Positions 41,701 to 50,866 are shown, counted from the stretch's first letter. The stretch is DNA of 64,000 nt from Micromonospora sediminicola (GCF_900089585.1 NZ_FLRH01000004.1:1419001-1483000); one strand, 5' to 3'. Numbers and translations: made by a program. The notes: generated by a model not told the origin, from the sequence alone.

Positions 41701-43007
41701 ACGCTCGGTGACGCGTGGTCGGCCGGATGAGACGGTGGCCGGGCGGTCATGTCCGGTGGCGGGCCCGCCGGTTCTGCCGACACGACCGCCTCGGCGTCCG
41801 CGACGGTCAGGGCCCGGGACGGCGCGGCATCGGCCAGGGGCGGCGTCACCGCCTCCGGGTTCGTCCGTTGGTGGCTGACCGCCTGATCGCCACCCCAGCC
41901 CGACGGGGACGGTTCGGGTGTCCGCTGGCTCGGCACCAGCCCCACCGGGTCGGGTGGCGGTGGCACGTCGAAGCCCACGGGTGGCGCCGTGAATCCGCCC
42001 AACTTCGCGTCGAGCCGGTGGTGCAGCGCGGTGTCGGCCTGCCCGGTGGCCGAGCCGGTCGCCCCGGAGGCGGCGGCGCGTGCCAGATCCTCCAAGGACG
42101 GCCCGTGGCCGGTGGCGAGGCCGGCGGCGGTCTCCGCGAGGCTCTCCCCGGCCATCTCCCGTCCGAAGCGCTCCCCGATCTCGGCGAACCGACCGCTGGC
42201 GTGCCGCCCCAGACCGGCCAGGGGCGCGGCGGCGCCGCCGGCGAAGCCGCCGAGCCCCGACGTGCCCACGTCGGCGAGGTCCAGGCCGTCGCGGCGGCCG
42301 GTGGAGTTCTGGTAGGCCTGGGTCGCGAGGCTGGTGCTCGCCTCCTGCCCTGCCTCCACGAGACCGCCGAGCGCCGCCCGCCGCGCGAGGCCCTTGGCGC
42401 CGCTCTTCGCGACCTCCTTGGCGGCCCGTTCACCCGCCTCCTTCAGGCCCTCCCGGACCGCCTTGCGGGCCAGATCGGCCACCAGTCGCCTGAAGATCTG
42501 CTGCACGGCCATCCGGGTGGCCGTGATCGCGGCACCGGCCGCCGGTGACGCGGCACCCGCGGTGAGGACGGTGACGACCGCAAGGGACAGCAGCTCCACG
42601 ACCAGGATGCCCAGCTCGATCCAGGCTTCCAGCTTCGCGCCCTCGATGTCGCAGCCGCAGGAGTCGACCAGCCGACCCATCTCGTCGGTGGCCGACACCA
42701 GGACGTGCAGCGGGGCGTCCTCGCCCCCGGCCACCCGGTGCCAGGCCGTGTCGAACGCCTGCGCCACCAGGCCGACGCCGCCGTACCCGCTCTTCACCTC
42801 GCCGGCGGCGGTGGTGGCGTCGTCACGCGGCCCGGCCAGGACGCCGGCCACGCCGTACCACTGGTCGGCCAGGTCCCAGACGGCACGCTCGTCGCCCTCC
42901 GGCCATTCGACGCCGACCACCCAGTCGAGCGCCTCGTAGATCCAGCCGGGCAGGTCCCAGGGGCAGTAGTCGAGCGGGTGCGGGATCGGGCTGGGCAGCA
43001 TGCTCAC
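38697..43007 (-). CDS. CpnT-like polymorphic toxin with Tox-PL and RelA/SpoT-like C-terminal domain
   Basis: A 1436-residue multidomain toxin. Residues 1-140 resemble the WXG100-like N-terminus of CpnT-type type VII substrates (WVVGVEWPEGDERAVWDLAD). A hydrophobic stretch near 130-160 and Ala/Gly-rich helices follow to about 340, then a Pro-rich linker to about 620. A Tox-PL papain-like domain spans about 790-945 with Cys811, His917 and Asp932. A helical pre-toxin module (about 1040-1180) is next. The C-terminal domain (about 1275-1395) has the RelA/SpoT synthetase pattern with Asp1308, Tyr1352 and Glu1368. GTG 43007 has GGAGGA upstream. Upstream are WXG100-like and EbfC-like genes; an immunity gene overlaps the stop. 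GC falls below 65 % in much of the last 800 bases. Confidence 0.85.
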   Translation of the reverse strand: MSMLPSPIPHPLDYCPWDLPGWIYEALDWVVGVEWPEGDERAVWDLADQWYGVAGVLAGPRDDATTAAGEVKSGYGGVGLVAQAFDTAWHRVAGGEDAPLHVLVSATDEMGRLVDSCGCDIEGAKLEAWIELGILVVELLSLAVVTVLTAGAASPAAGAAITATRMAVQQIFRRLVADLARKAVREGLKEAGERAAKEVAKSGAKGLARRAALGGLVEAGQEASTSLATQAYQNSTGRRDGLDLADVGTSGLGGFAGGAAAPLAGLGRHASGRFAEIGERFGREMAGESLAETAAGLATGHGPSLEDLARAAASGATGSATGQADTALHHRLDAKLGGFTAPPVGFDVPPPPDPVGLVPSQRTPEPSPSGWGGDQAVSHQRTNPEAVTPPLADAAPSRALTVADAEAVVSAEPAGPPPDMTARPPSHPADHASPSVPTSDSARPAVATSPTLSSVAVEVPAAGSSVTAATELRTGPPPAAVDVSGPSPAAPVHAAAAPTTLSPLPPPPPAADAAHPAAPSALDRPGPGVGGAHPGSLPAPPVHPQVGPHPATPGAWPDPRPVPNPRFPLLESLAPPRPTADSPMPGPGPFDAHPPHRETPQQRAARVAADREGLDRRRYQGYLQSQRTLHEENRRHAQIKELRDLAEQHYEAARWLLARGHELRLAGQHHLADQHVREGRLRERLHYRAVDEAEAVRAGQRLPERVMVEDDLDFYRINDDVADLALGAVETPDHSALTGNRHPPSVDQSRPYGIRGGLRPPLALHQTDLERQMPRNPDGSVVRTADPRRGGWFRLANDGGPSADATRGINCLDCTLSFYDTWMHARPRVAAPRTFDGYLAGDVRRPVGGEVDGPLRVEETTGGRFQNLTAPGRPGVTGAARRTLVEGGYRDLHAQLAAGGHGSYAFLITSFEGGGSHAWVALNQNGTVLYLDPQTGAVADQPLYRHGGTPFAGNVVGVDALVLGPDGRPMPLAGRPPGTFNVLPEPSPRPAPPRPPDPPPSDGGNPPDFNRVHLLGESTTFHRSTDTSPPGSAPPVEPDPADIRRAHREAHAARFAAGIYVRDALATSGSLDDAFAVGVTPLELAQHADGPTLRRLVPGLEESAAADLKRLFADPRVQRMLDQSWEAPPRREELLAETLVRQLAERPDLVRMMLATPTLANSLTARPVTLHHLASHQKAIDVLDDVLHEIRGRGAEAVSAAPTPPIEPTPLTPAQISVSERFEAERPVALQPGFDRARSVDSRYQKQYLDQLYRAASIAQGELDSLGRELAERSANGAEYKPRPGPKDRVRAEDKIARSGGNAARLRDLAAGRVSYQTLNDLYAGLASLGTDPRVQIADFEDRFRKPQDSGYRDIQFSLRTSTGHIAEFRLHLAAMDDVAEWEHSLFEVWRDLEAVSGSERRTLSVEEAAIRKGIAQRQREHFWAALQSSMSGGQR
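38823..39185 (-). other. RelA/SpoT-like synthetase domain at the toxin C-terminus
   Basis: Compared from memory with the synthetase domain of Streptococcus Rel, LRDLAAGRVSYQTLNDLY aligns with its DLIAIR region and FEDRFRKPQDSGYRDIQ with its FKDYIAAPKANGYQSIH. AEFRLHLAAMDDVAEWEH aligns with its EIQIRT...VAEY region. Catalytic Asp, stacking Tyr and catalytic Glu are kept (1308, 1352, 1368) at spacings of 44 and 60, against 44 and 59 in Rel. The Lys and His that bind GDP/GTP phosphates in Rel are replaced. Confidence 0.7.
40173..40640 (-). other. Tox-PL (papain-fold glutamine deamidase/peptidase) domain within the toxin
   Basis: The motif GINCLDCTLSFYDTWM supplies the catalytic Cys811, GGSHAWVALNQNG the His917, and LYLDPQTG the Asp932. 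Order and local context match the Tox-PL family of papain-like toxins and deamidases. It is internal rather than terminal, so it may process the protein or act as a second warhead. Confidence 0.75.
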
Positions 43008-43025
43008 GCGCGGATCCTCCGGTGG

Positions 43026-43382
43026 TCAGCGCCAGGGCCGGTGCGGGTCGTGCCTCTGGTGCGGGATCTTGCCGAGGTCACGGGCATTGCTCAGGTCTGT
43101 CTCCACGGTGGCGGCGACCGAGCGCACCACGTCCGACCCGATCCCTTCGAGTGACCGGCCGAGAAGCTCCCACGCGCGCAGCAGCGTCTCGGCGTAGCGC
43201 TGGTAGTGCTTGTCGAAAGCGGCGCCGATGTCGTCCCGCCCCCACGGCCGTTGGGCACTCGCCGCGGCGATCGGGTCGCCGGTCTCCCGGCGGGCCCCGG
43301 CCACGGCCTTGCCGGCGAGGCTCAGGTCGGCACCACCGCGACGGGCCCGGTCCGGGTCCAGCCAGATCTCTCCCCCGGCCAC
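43026..43382 (-). CDS. WXG100/EspC-like small secreted-type protein
   Basis: A 118-residue helical protein. The stretch RPWGRDDIGAAFDKHYQRYAE and the helices on either side match the small ESX-type (EspC/DUF2580-like) proteins encoded before type VII polymorphic toxins. There is no signal peptide. GTG 43382 starts three bases after the EbfC-like gene and the toxin begins 18 bases after its stop, indicating one operon. It probably pairs with or chaperones the toxin for type VII export. Confidence 0.75.
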   Translation of the reverse strand: MAGGEIWLDPDRARRGGADLSLAGKAVAGARRETGDPIAAASAQRPWGRDDIGAAFDKHYQRYAETLLRAWELLGRSLEGIGSDVVRSVAATVETDLSNARDLGKIPHQRHDPHRPWR

Positions 43383-43385
43383 CGG

Positions 43386-43799
43386 TCAGTCCCCACGCGA
43401 CAGCACGGTGTCGGCCCGGCCGAGCAGCGCACCGAAGTCGTGGGTGTGGAGGAACTCGACCGACGGCGAACCGGGCGGCAGGTAGCGGGCGACCAGCTCG
43501 CGGGTGGCGCTGGTCGCGGACGCGGACGCCCGCAGTACCGTTTCAGTGATCTTGCGGCTCAGGGCTCGGGCATCCCGGTCGTGGAACACCGCGGGGCTCA
43601 CCTCGACGCTGATCAGCTCGCCTCGCGCCCCCACCACCGCGGTGACCCGACCGTCGTCGGAGCGTTCGGTCACCCGCAACTCGGCCAGTTTGGACTGAAG
43701 TTCCTCCAGACCGGACCGGAGTCGCTGGTATTGGCCGTACACCTCGTCGAAGCGCGTGCGCAGCGCACGGTTCGCATCCCGGTCCGCACTCTCAGCCAC
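43386..43799 (-). CDS. YbaB/EbfC-family DNA-binding-like protein
   Basis: A 137-residue protein with the YbaB/EbfC layout: a long N-terminal helix (ALRTRFDEVYGQYQRLRSGLEELQ) and a central beta sheet (VTAVVGARGELISVEVSPAVF). A second helix follows (ALSRKITETVLRASASA). Classical EbfC is a nucleoid-associated protein; many actinobacterial copies head WXG100/toxin operons. GTG 43799 has GGAAGGGA about 9 bases upstream. It is the first gene of the toxin operon and is divergent from the deaminase gene. Confidence 0.78.
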   Translation of the reverse strand: MAESADRDANRALRTRFDEVYGQYQRLRSGLEELQSKLAELRVTERSDDGRVTAVVGARGELISVEVSPAVFHDRDARALSRKITETVLRASASATSATRELVARYLPPGSPSVEFLHTHDFGALLGRADTVLSRGD

Positions 43800-43868
43800 C
43801 GCCGAATCCCTTCCGTCACCGTGGGTAGGGCCGACCATACCGGGTGCCACGAAATCCGTGGGGTCCGG

Positions 43869-43874
43869 TAATTT
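43869..43874 (+). promoter_or_regulatory. Probable -10 box of the deaminase-SUKH gene
   Basis: TAATTT lies 6 bases before the GTG at 43881 in an otherwise GC-rich region, the spacing expected for a leaderless mRNA. No good -35 hexamer is present. Confidence 0.45.
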
Positions 43875-43880
43875 CAGGTG

Positions 43881-45113
43881 GTGATCGAGCGACAGCAGGC
43901 CGAGCAGATCGCCTCCGTGTGGGCCCGGCGTGACTCCGACCGCCTGGGCTTCCCCTGCACTCCGGTGGTCGAGGAGTTCGACCTGGGTTACGTCGTGCTC
44001 TCCACCGTGTCCACCGACGCCCGGGCCCTGCCCGGCGACCTGCCGACCACGGTCATCGACAAGGAGACCGGCGAGGTGTCCACCTGGCCCCGGATCCCGG
44101 CGGTCGCGGTCGAGCAGATGTACCGGCAACGCCGGCCGGCCGAGCCCCGCGCTCCCCGCACCGTCGACCCGGCCGCGCAACTGCTCCGCGAACTGGTCCG
44201 GCTGCCCACACCGGGAGCGGCGGCGCACCTCACGCTGGACGGCCGGCTGCACGTCGCGCAGGGCGCGAAGGGCGACGTCGAACTGCGGCACCATCCGCTC
44301 GTGCGGGCCTACCTGGACGAACTGCCCCCGGGCCACCTGGTGCGCGGCGGGGAGCGGCACGCCGAGATGATCGTCGTCTCCGACGCGCTGCACGACCATG
44401 ACCACCGCCGCGCCGCCGACGGGCTTCCGCCCCTGACCATCGACGAGGCCCGCGAGCTTCTCGGCACCGGCCGGATCGAGTTCTATCGCAGCCGCGAGCC
44501 GGGTGACCCCACGGGTGGTCGCGCCGATCTGCCATGCGACTCCTGCGTCCGGTTCCTGGTCCGATTCGCGGTCCTACCCTGGTCCGACCTCGCGTTCGTC
44601 GAGGAGTGGCGCCCGGAGCCGCAGGAGCACATCGCCCCGGGGCGGTTCCCGGACGAGGTGGCGGACGCCCTCCTCGACGGCGGGTGGCAGATCAGCATGT
44701 TCAACGAGGCCCTCGCCATGGGTGCGATCGCGGAGACCGCGGAAGTCGCGGGTCAGCGCCACCGCCACGAGGCCTTCCGGGCCGCCCACGAGGCGCTCAC
44801 CGCGTTCCCGGCCGTCCTCAGCCGACGGCGAGGGCCCGGCGAAGAGGCGTGGATCAGCCGGTTCACGACAAATCCGCTGCGTGCCGCCCACACCGCCGAC
44901 ACCCTCGCCGACTTCGGCGCGGTCCTCGGCGCCCGTCTCTTCCCCCTCGGCAGCGAACGCCAGGAGAGCATCCTCGCCGTCGACGAGCACGGCCGGGTCT
45001 TCGCCCTGGACCAGGCCGGCGAGTGGTTCCTCGGCGCGGACGTCGACGCCGCTCTCACCACCCTGCTGCTCGGCCGCGCCGCCCCCCGCGTCCGCGACGA
45101 CGGCACCTGGTGA
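43881..45113 (+). CDS. Imm35/YrhB-like - YwqJ-type deaminase - SUKH-like fusion protein
   Basis: A 410-residue protein with three segments. Residues 1-90 resemble Imm35/YrhB immunity proteins (PGDLPTTVIDKETGEVSTW). Residues 100-235 carry the YwqJ-family deaminase signature, HAE (His160, Glu162) in GERHAEMIVVSDAL and CxxC (Cys219, Cys222) in LPCDSCVRFL, a zinc site for nucleic-acid or nucleotide deamination. Residues 240-410 resemble SUKH immunity domains (PGEEAWISRFTTNP, ILAVDEHGRVFALDQAG). No secretion signal is seen. GTG 43881 is chosen because TAATTT lies 6 bases upstream; GTG 43878 is also in frame. It is divergent from the toxin operon. Confidence 0.75.
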   Translation: MIERQQAEQIASVWARRDSDRLGFPCTPVVEEFDLGYVVLSTVSTDARALPGDLPTTVIDKETGEVSTWPRIPAVAVEQMYRQRRPAEPRAPRTVDPAAQLLRELVRLPTPGAAAHLTLDGRLHVAQGAKGDVELRHHPLVRAYLDELPPGHLVRGGERHAEMIVVSDALHDHDHRRAADGLPPLTIDEARELLGTGRIEFYRSREPGDPTGGRADLPCDSCVRFLVRFAVLPWSDLAFVEEWRPEPQEHIAPGRFPDEVADALLDGGWQISMFNEALAMGAIAETAEVAGQRHRHEAFRAAHEALTAFPAVLSRRRGPGEEAWISRFTTNPLRAAHTADTLADFGAVLGARLFPLGSERQESILAVDEHGRVFALDQAGEWFLGADVDAALTTLLLGRAAPRVRDDGTW

Positions 45114-45119
45114 CCGGTC

Positions 45120-46559
<1,440 letters not shown>

Positions 46560-46702
46560 GCTCGGCAGCGTAGACCACGGACGCCCGCGCGGAAACAGTT
46601 GCTCAAACCCTTGTCTGCCTCGGATTCAGTAGCCAAGATGGCAGTCAGATAGCGATAACCTCCGCTGACCCTCCTCCCGGCCACCCCTCTCGGAGACTTC
46701 TG

Positions 46703-48139
46703 ATGAGCGACCAGCAGCAGCTGCGCAACTTCGTCAACGGCGAGTACGTCGACCCGGTGGACGGCGGCTACGCCGACCTGATCGACCCGTGCACCGGCGA
46801 GGTCTTCGCCCAGGCGCCGGTGTCCGGGGCGGCGGACGTGGACGCGGCGATGAAGGCCGCCTCCGCCGCGTTCGAGACCTGGCGGGACGCCACGCCGGCC
46901 GAGCGGCAGCGGGCGCTGCTCAAGTTCGCCGACGCGGTGGAGTCCCGGGCCGCCGAGCTGGTCGACGCCGAGGTCCGCAACACCGGCAAGCCCCGGCAGC
47001 TCACCGCCGACGAGGAGCTGCCGCCGGCCGTGGACGAGCTGCGCTTCTTCGCGGGGGCGGCCCGCCTGCTGGAGGGGCGTTCGGCCGGCGAGTACCTGGC
47101 CGGGCACACCTCGTACGTGCGGCGCGAGCCGATCGGCGTCTGCGCCCAGGTGACACCCTGGAACTACCCGCTGATGATGGCGGTCTGGAAGATCGCCCCG
47201 GCGCTGGCGGCCGGTAACGCGGTGGTGCTGAAGCCGTCGGACACCACGCCGGTGTCGACGCTGCTGCTGGCCGAGATCGCCGCCGAGCACCTGCCCCCGG
47301 GTGTGTTCAACGTGGTCTGCGGTGACCGCGACACCGGCCGTACCCTGGTCTCCCACCCGACCCCGCAGCTCGTGTCGATCACCGGCTCGACCCGCGCGGG
47401 CATGGAGGTCGCCGCCGCGGCGGCGCCGGACCTCAAGCGGACCCACCTGGAGCTGGGAGGCAAGGCCCCGGTGGTGATCTTCGACGACGCGGACGTGGCG
47501 GCGGCGGCCGAGGCGATCGCGGTGGGCGGCTACTTCAACGCCGGTCAGGACTGCACGGCGGCGACCCGCGTGCTCACCGGGCCGGGCATCCACGAGGACT
47601 TCGTGGCGGCGCTGACCGAGCAGGCCCGCAACACCCGCACCGGCGCGCCGGACGACGCCGACGTGCTCTACGGCCCGCTGAACAACGCCAACCAGCTCGC
47701 CCGGGTGAGCGGCTTCGTGGACCGGCTGCCGGACCACGCGAACGTCACCACCGGCGGGTCCCGGGTCGGCGATCGCGGCTTCTTCTACGCCCCGACCGTG
47801 GTCTCCGGCGTCCGCCAGGCCGACGAGATCATCCAGGACGAGGTGTTCGGTCCGGTGATCACCGTGCAACGGTTCTCCGACGAGGACGAGGCGGTGCGCT
47901 GGGCCAACGGCGTGGACTACGGCCTGTCCGCCTCGGTGTGGACGCGCGACCACGGCCGGGCCATGCGGATGACGCGGCGGCTGGACTTCGGCTGCGTCTG
48001 GGTGAACACGCACATCCCGTTCGTCTCGGAGATGCCGCACGGCGGCTTCAAGCACTCCGGCCACGGCAAGGACCTGTCGGTCTACAGCCTGGAGGACTAC
48101 ACCCGGGTCAAGCACGTCATGCACCACATCGAGGGCTGA
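46703..48139 (+). CDS. Gamma-aminobutyraldehyde dehydrogenase
   Basis: A 478-residue aldehyde dehydrogenase of the PuuC/PatD kind, oxidising 4-aminobutanal from putrescine to GABA. It has VTPWNYPLMMAVWKIAPAL, ITGSTRAG, LELGGKAPVVIF and catalytic Cys in FNAGQDCTAATR. The C-terminus GGFKHSGHGKDLSVY is typical of this subgroup. ATG 46703 is followed by MSDQQQLRNFVNGEYV. gabT starts six bases after its stop, forming an operon for putrescine/GABA use. A possible promoter TTGTCT-N17-CAAGAT lies upstream. Confidence 0.9.
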   Translation: MSDQQQLRNFVNGEYVDPVDGGYADLIDPCTGEVFAQAPVSGAADVDAAMKAASAAFETWRDATPAERQRALLKFADAVESRAAELVDAEVRNTGKPRQLTADEELPPAVDELRFFAGAARLLEGRSAGEYLAGHTSYVRREPIGVCAQVTPWNYPLMMAVWKIAPALAAGNAVVLKPSDTTPVSTLLLAEIAAEHLPPGVFNVVCGDRDTGRTLVSHPTPQLVSITGSTRAGMEVAAAAAPDLKRTHLELGGKAPVVIFDDADVAAAAEAIAVGGYFNAGQDCTAATRVLTGPGIHEDFVAALTEQARNTRTGAPDDADVLYGPLNNANQLARVSGFVDRLPDHANVTTGGSRVGDRGFFYAPTVVSGVRQADEIIQDEVFGPVITVQRFSDEDEAVRWANGVDYGLSASVWTRDHGRAMRMTRRLDFGCVWVNTHIPFVSEMPHGGFKHSGHGKDLSVYSLEDYTRVKHVMHHIEG

Positions 48140-48144
48140 TCCCG

Positions 48145-49416
48145 ATGGACACCAGCGAAGAGTTGCACAAGCGCCGGGTCGGGGCCGTGGCGCGGGGCGT
48201 GGGCAGCACGATCGCCGCCTACGTGGACCGGGCGGGCGGCGGCACGATCACGGACGTGGACGGCCGGGAGTGGATCGACTTCGCCGCCGGCATCGCGGTC
48301 ACCAACGTGGGCAACTCCGCCCCGAGGGTGGTCGAGGCGGTTCGGGCCCAGGTGGAGCGGTTCACCCACACCTGCTTCATGGTCGCGCCCTACGAGTCGT
48401 ACGTGGCGGTGTGCGAGCAGCTCAACGCGCTGACCCCGGGCGGCTTCGAGAAGCGCTCGGCGTTGTTCAACTCCGGCGCCGAGGCGGTGGAGAACGCGGT
48501 GAAGATCGCCCGGCACGCCACCGGCCGGCCCGCGGTGGTGGTGTTCGACCACGCCTACCACGGCCGGACCAACCTGACCATGGCGCTGACCGCGAAGAAC
48601 ATGCCGTACAAGCACCGGTTCGGGCCGTTCGCCGGTGAGGTCTACCGGGTGCCGATGTCGTATCCGCTGCGCGACGGCGGGCTGGACGGGGCCACCGCCG
48701 CGGCCCGGTCGATCGAGATGATCGAGAAACAGGTGGGCGCGGAGAACGTGGCCGCGCTGCTGATCGAGCCGATCCAGGGCGAGGGCGGTTTCGTCGTACC
48801 CGCCGAGGGTTTCCTGCCGGCGCTGCGCGAGTGGGCGACGGCGGCCGGGGTGGTGTTCGTCGCCGACGAGATCCAGACCGGTTTCTGCCGCACCGGCGAC
48901 TGGTTCGCCTGTGCGCACGAGGGCGTCGAGCCGGACCTGGTCACGCTGGCCAAGGGCATCGCCGGCGGCCTGCCGCTGGCGGCGGTGACCGGGCGGGCCG
49001 AGCTGATGGACGCGGTGCACGTCGGCGGCCTCGGCGGCACGTACGGCGGCAACCCGATCGCCTGCGCCGCCGCGCTGGCGGCGATGGAGACCATGCGGGA
49101 GCTGGACCTGGCCGCCGCCGCCCGGCGGATCGGCGCGGTGATGGGTGAGCGGCTGCGCGCGATCGCCGACCGGGATCCGCGCGTCGCCGAGGTACGTGGT
49201 CGGGGCGCGATGCTGGCCGTGGAGATCGTCGTTCCGGGCACGTTGACGCCGGACCCGGCCGCCACGGCGGCGGTATCGGCGGCCTGCCACGCGGCCGGGC
49301 TGCTCACGTTGACCTGCGGCACCTACGGCAACGTGCTGCGCTTCCTGCCGCCGCTGGTCATCTCCGACGACGAGTTGGCCCGGGGTCTCGACATCCTCGA
49401 CGCCGCGTTCGGCTGA
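48145..49416 (+). CDS. gabT: 4-aminobutyrate aminotransferase
   Basis: A 423-residue class III PLP aminotransferase that converts GABA and 2-oxoglutarate to succinate semialdehyde and glutamate. It has the motif FVADEIQTGFCRTG, the PLP lysine in TLAKGIAGGLPLAAV and the Gly-rich region around NSGAEAVENAVKIAR. ATG 48145 follows GAGGG. It is coupled with the aminobutyraldehyde dehydrogenase upstream. Confidence 0.94.
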   Translation: MDTSEELHKRRVGAVARGVGSTIAAYVDRAGGGTITDVDGREWIDFAAGIAVTNVGNSAPRVVEAVRAQVERFTHTCFMVAPYESYVAVCEQLNALTPGGFEKRSALFNSGAEAVENAVKIARHATGRPAVVVFDHAYHGRTNLTMALTAKNMPYKHRFGPFAGEVYRVPMSYPLRDGGLDGATAAARSIEMIEKQVGAENVAALLIEPIQGEGGFVVPAEGFLPALREWATAAGVVFVADEIQTGFCRTGDWFACAHEGVEPDLVTLAKGIAGGLPLAAVTGRAELMDAVHVGGLGGTYGGNPIACAAALAAMETMRELDLAAAARRIGAVMGERLRAIADRDPRVAEVRGRGAMLAVEIVVPGTLTPDPAATAAVSAACHAAGLLTLTCGTYGNVLRFLPPLVISDDELARGLDILDAAFG

Positions 49417-49437
49417 CCGGTCGGCCCTGATCGTGGC

Positions 49438-49477
49438 GCACCACGGGCGCGGGTCCCCCCAGGTTCGCCCGTGGTGC
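49438..49477. terminator. Bidirectional hairpin between gabT and the convergent gene
   Basis: GCACCACGGGCG (49438-49449) pairs perfectly with CGCCCGTGGTGC (49466-49477), closing a 16-base loop, between convergent stop codons. Confidence 0.7.
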
Positions 49478-49489
49478 TCCACCCCGTCC

Positions 49490-50155
49490 TCAGCGCAGCA
49501 GTTGGACCGTGTTGCGGCGGACCAGGTTCTTGCCCGGCTCGCGGATCGCGTCCATGGCGGCGGCGTTGAGCAGCACGCAACTGCCCGACGGCCCGGTCAC
49601 CGCCACGGTCACCACCTTGCCGTTGTCCAGGTTTGTCACCCGCAGCCGGGTGCCGACCGGGAACTGGCCGCTGGTGGCGGCCGGCGCCCCGCCCTCCGCG
49701 GAGAACGTGATCGACCCGGTGCAGACGCTGCCGCCGATCGGCTGGGCGCTGCCCGGACGGGTCTCGCCCGGCTGCGCGCCGCCGCCGGGCGCCGGCGCGG
49801 CGACGCCGTCGAGACGCTCCACCACGTTGCGCCGGACGACGTTCTTGCCCGGTTCCCGGACCAGGTCCATGGCGGCGGCGTTGAGCAGCACGCAACTGCC
49901 CGACGGCCCGGTCACGGTCACCGTCGCCACCTTGTTGTTGTCCAGGTTGGTGACCCGCAGCCGGGTGCCCACCGGGAACCGGTCGCTGGTCGCCGCCGGC
50001 GCCCCGCCCTCGGCCGAGAAGGTCACCGACCCGGCGCAGACCGACCGTGCGGCCGGCGCGGTCTCCGCGAAACCCATTCCGGTGCCCACCGAGACGACCA
50101 CGCTCGCGGCCACCGCCACGGTCGCCGCCAACACGTGCTTGCGCTGCACCCTCAC
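49490..50155 (-). CDS. Secreted protein with two near-identical RlpA-like (double-psi barrel-like) domains
   Basis: A 221-residue exported protein. A signal peptide covers about residues 1-33. Two domains of roughly 80 residues (about 38-116 and 142-220) are nearly identical: each has SVC-GS-TFSAEGGAPAATS, FPVGTRLRVTNLDN, VTVTGPSGSCVLLNAAAMD and REPGKN-VRRN. The FPVGTRLRVTN and V-TGPSG-CVLLN patterns are those of RlpA/expansin-type barrels. The RlpA catalytic Asp is not clearly present, so binding rather than cleavage of peptidoglycan or sugar is plausible. GTG 50155 has GGGAGAGA upstream. Confidence 0.82.
   Translation of the reverse strand: MRVQRKHVLAATVAVAASVVVSVGTGMGFAETAPAARSVCAGSVTFSAEGGAPAATSDRFPVGTRLRVTNLDNNKVATVTVTGPSGSCVLLNAAAMDLVREPGKNVVRRNVVERLDGVAAPAPGGGAQPGETRPGSAQPIGGSVCTGSITFSAEGGAPAATSGQFPVGTRLRVTNLDNGKVVTVAVTGPSGSCVLLNAAAMDAIREPGKNLVRRNTVQLLR
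49500..50042 (-). repeat. 315-base tandem duplication inside the secreted-protein gene
   Basis: Two direct copies, about 49500-49727 and 49815-50042, are offset by 315 bases (105 codons), keeping frame. A block of nearly 50 bases around 49553 and 49868 is identical or nearly so, which points to recent duplication or gene conversion. Confidence 0.85.
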
Positions 50156-50230
50156 GTTCTCTCCCGTCGTCGGTGTCGTTCGACAGATGGTACGGACGGG
50201 AGCGGCCAACCGTTCAGCGACGACCGGGAA

Positions 50231-50866
50231 TCACAGCGGACCGTAACGGGTGTGCGACTCTCCGGCGAGAAGCGCCCAGTACCGGTCGCCGTAGGACCAG
50301 TGCCACCACTCGGTCGGATAGTTCACCAACCCCGCGCCACTCAACGCGGACACCAGGATCCGCCGGTTGCGCCACGCGGTGACCGGGATGTGCCGGGCCG
50401 CGGTGAAGCAGGCGTCCGCGCTCTCCTCCGGCGTCGCGTCCAGGGCCGTGCCCATCGCCACCTCGACCCCGTCGGCGTCGCAGAGCGTCAGGTCCACCGC
50501 GCCGCCGGTGCTGTGCGGGGCCACCTCGACCGGCGAGACGAACTTGGTGGTCTCCCGGTGCAGCCGCTCGGCCGACCAGTCCGGGTGCCGCCGACGCAAC
50601 TCGTCCCGGTAGCCGGTGAAGATGTCGAGCTGCGCCCGGTACGGCCGGTAGCCCTCGACCACGAGCAGGCGCAGGCCGGGCGGCAGCGCCCGCTGCGCGG
50701 CCAGCAGCCGGTCCGCGACCCCGCGCCGCACCCGCGCGTACGCCCCGGCGGGGTCGGCGGCCCGCCCGTCCACCCGCAGCTCCGGCACCTCCCGAAGGTC
50801 GACCAGGGGTTCGCCGTCGTCCCGGCTGGACACCGCGGCGACCCGGGGGTCGGAGAGCAGGATCAC
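50231..50866 (-). CDS. VanX-like D-alanyl-D-alanine dipeptidase (peptidase M15)
   Basis: A 211-residue zinc dipeptidase of the VanX/DdpX family that splits D-Ala-D-Ala. Zinc-binding motifs are present: PHSTGGAVDLTL (HxxxxxxD) and the EWWHW active-site glutamate and histidine. RPYRAQLDIF is also typical. There is no signal peptide, so it acts in the cytoplasm as VanX does. GTG 50866 overlaps the ddl stop codon (GTGA), so synthesis of D-Ala-D-Ala and its breakdown are encoded by coupled genes. Confidence 0.9.
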   Translation of the reverse strand: MILLSDPRVAAVSSRDDGEPLVDLREVPELRVDGRAADPAGAYARVRRGVADRLLAAQRALPPGLRLLVVEGYRPYRAQLDIFTGYRDELRRRHPDWSAERLHRETTKFVSPVEVAPHSTGGAVDLTLCDADGVEVAMGTALDATPEESADACFTAARHIPVTAWRNRRILVSALSGAGLVNYPTEWWHWSYGDRYWALLAGESHTRYGPL

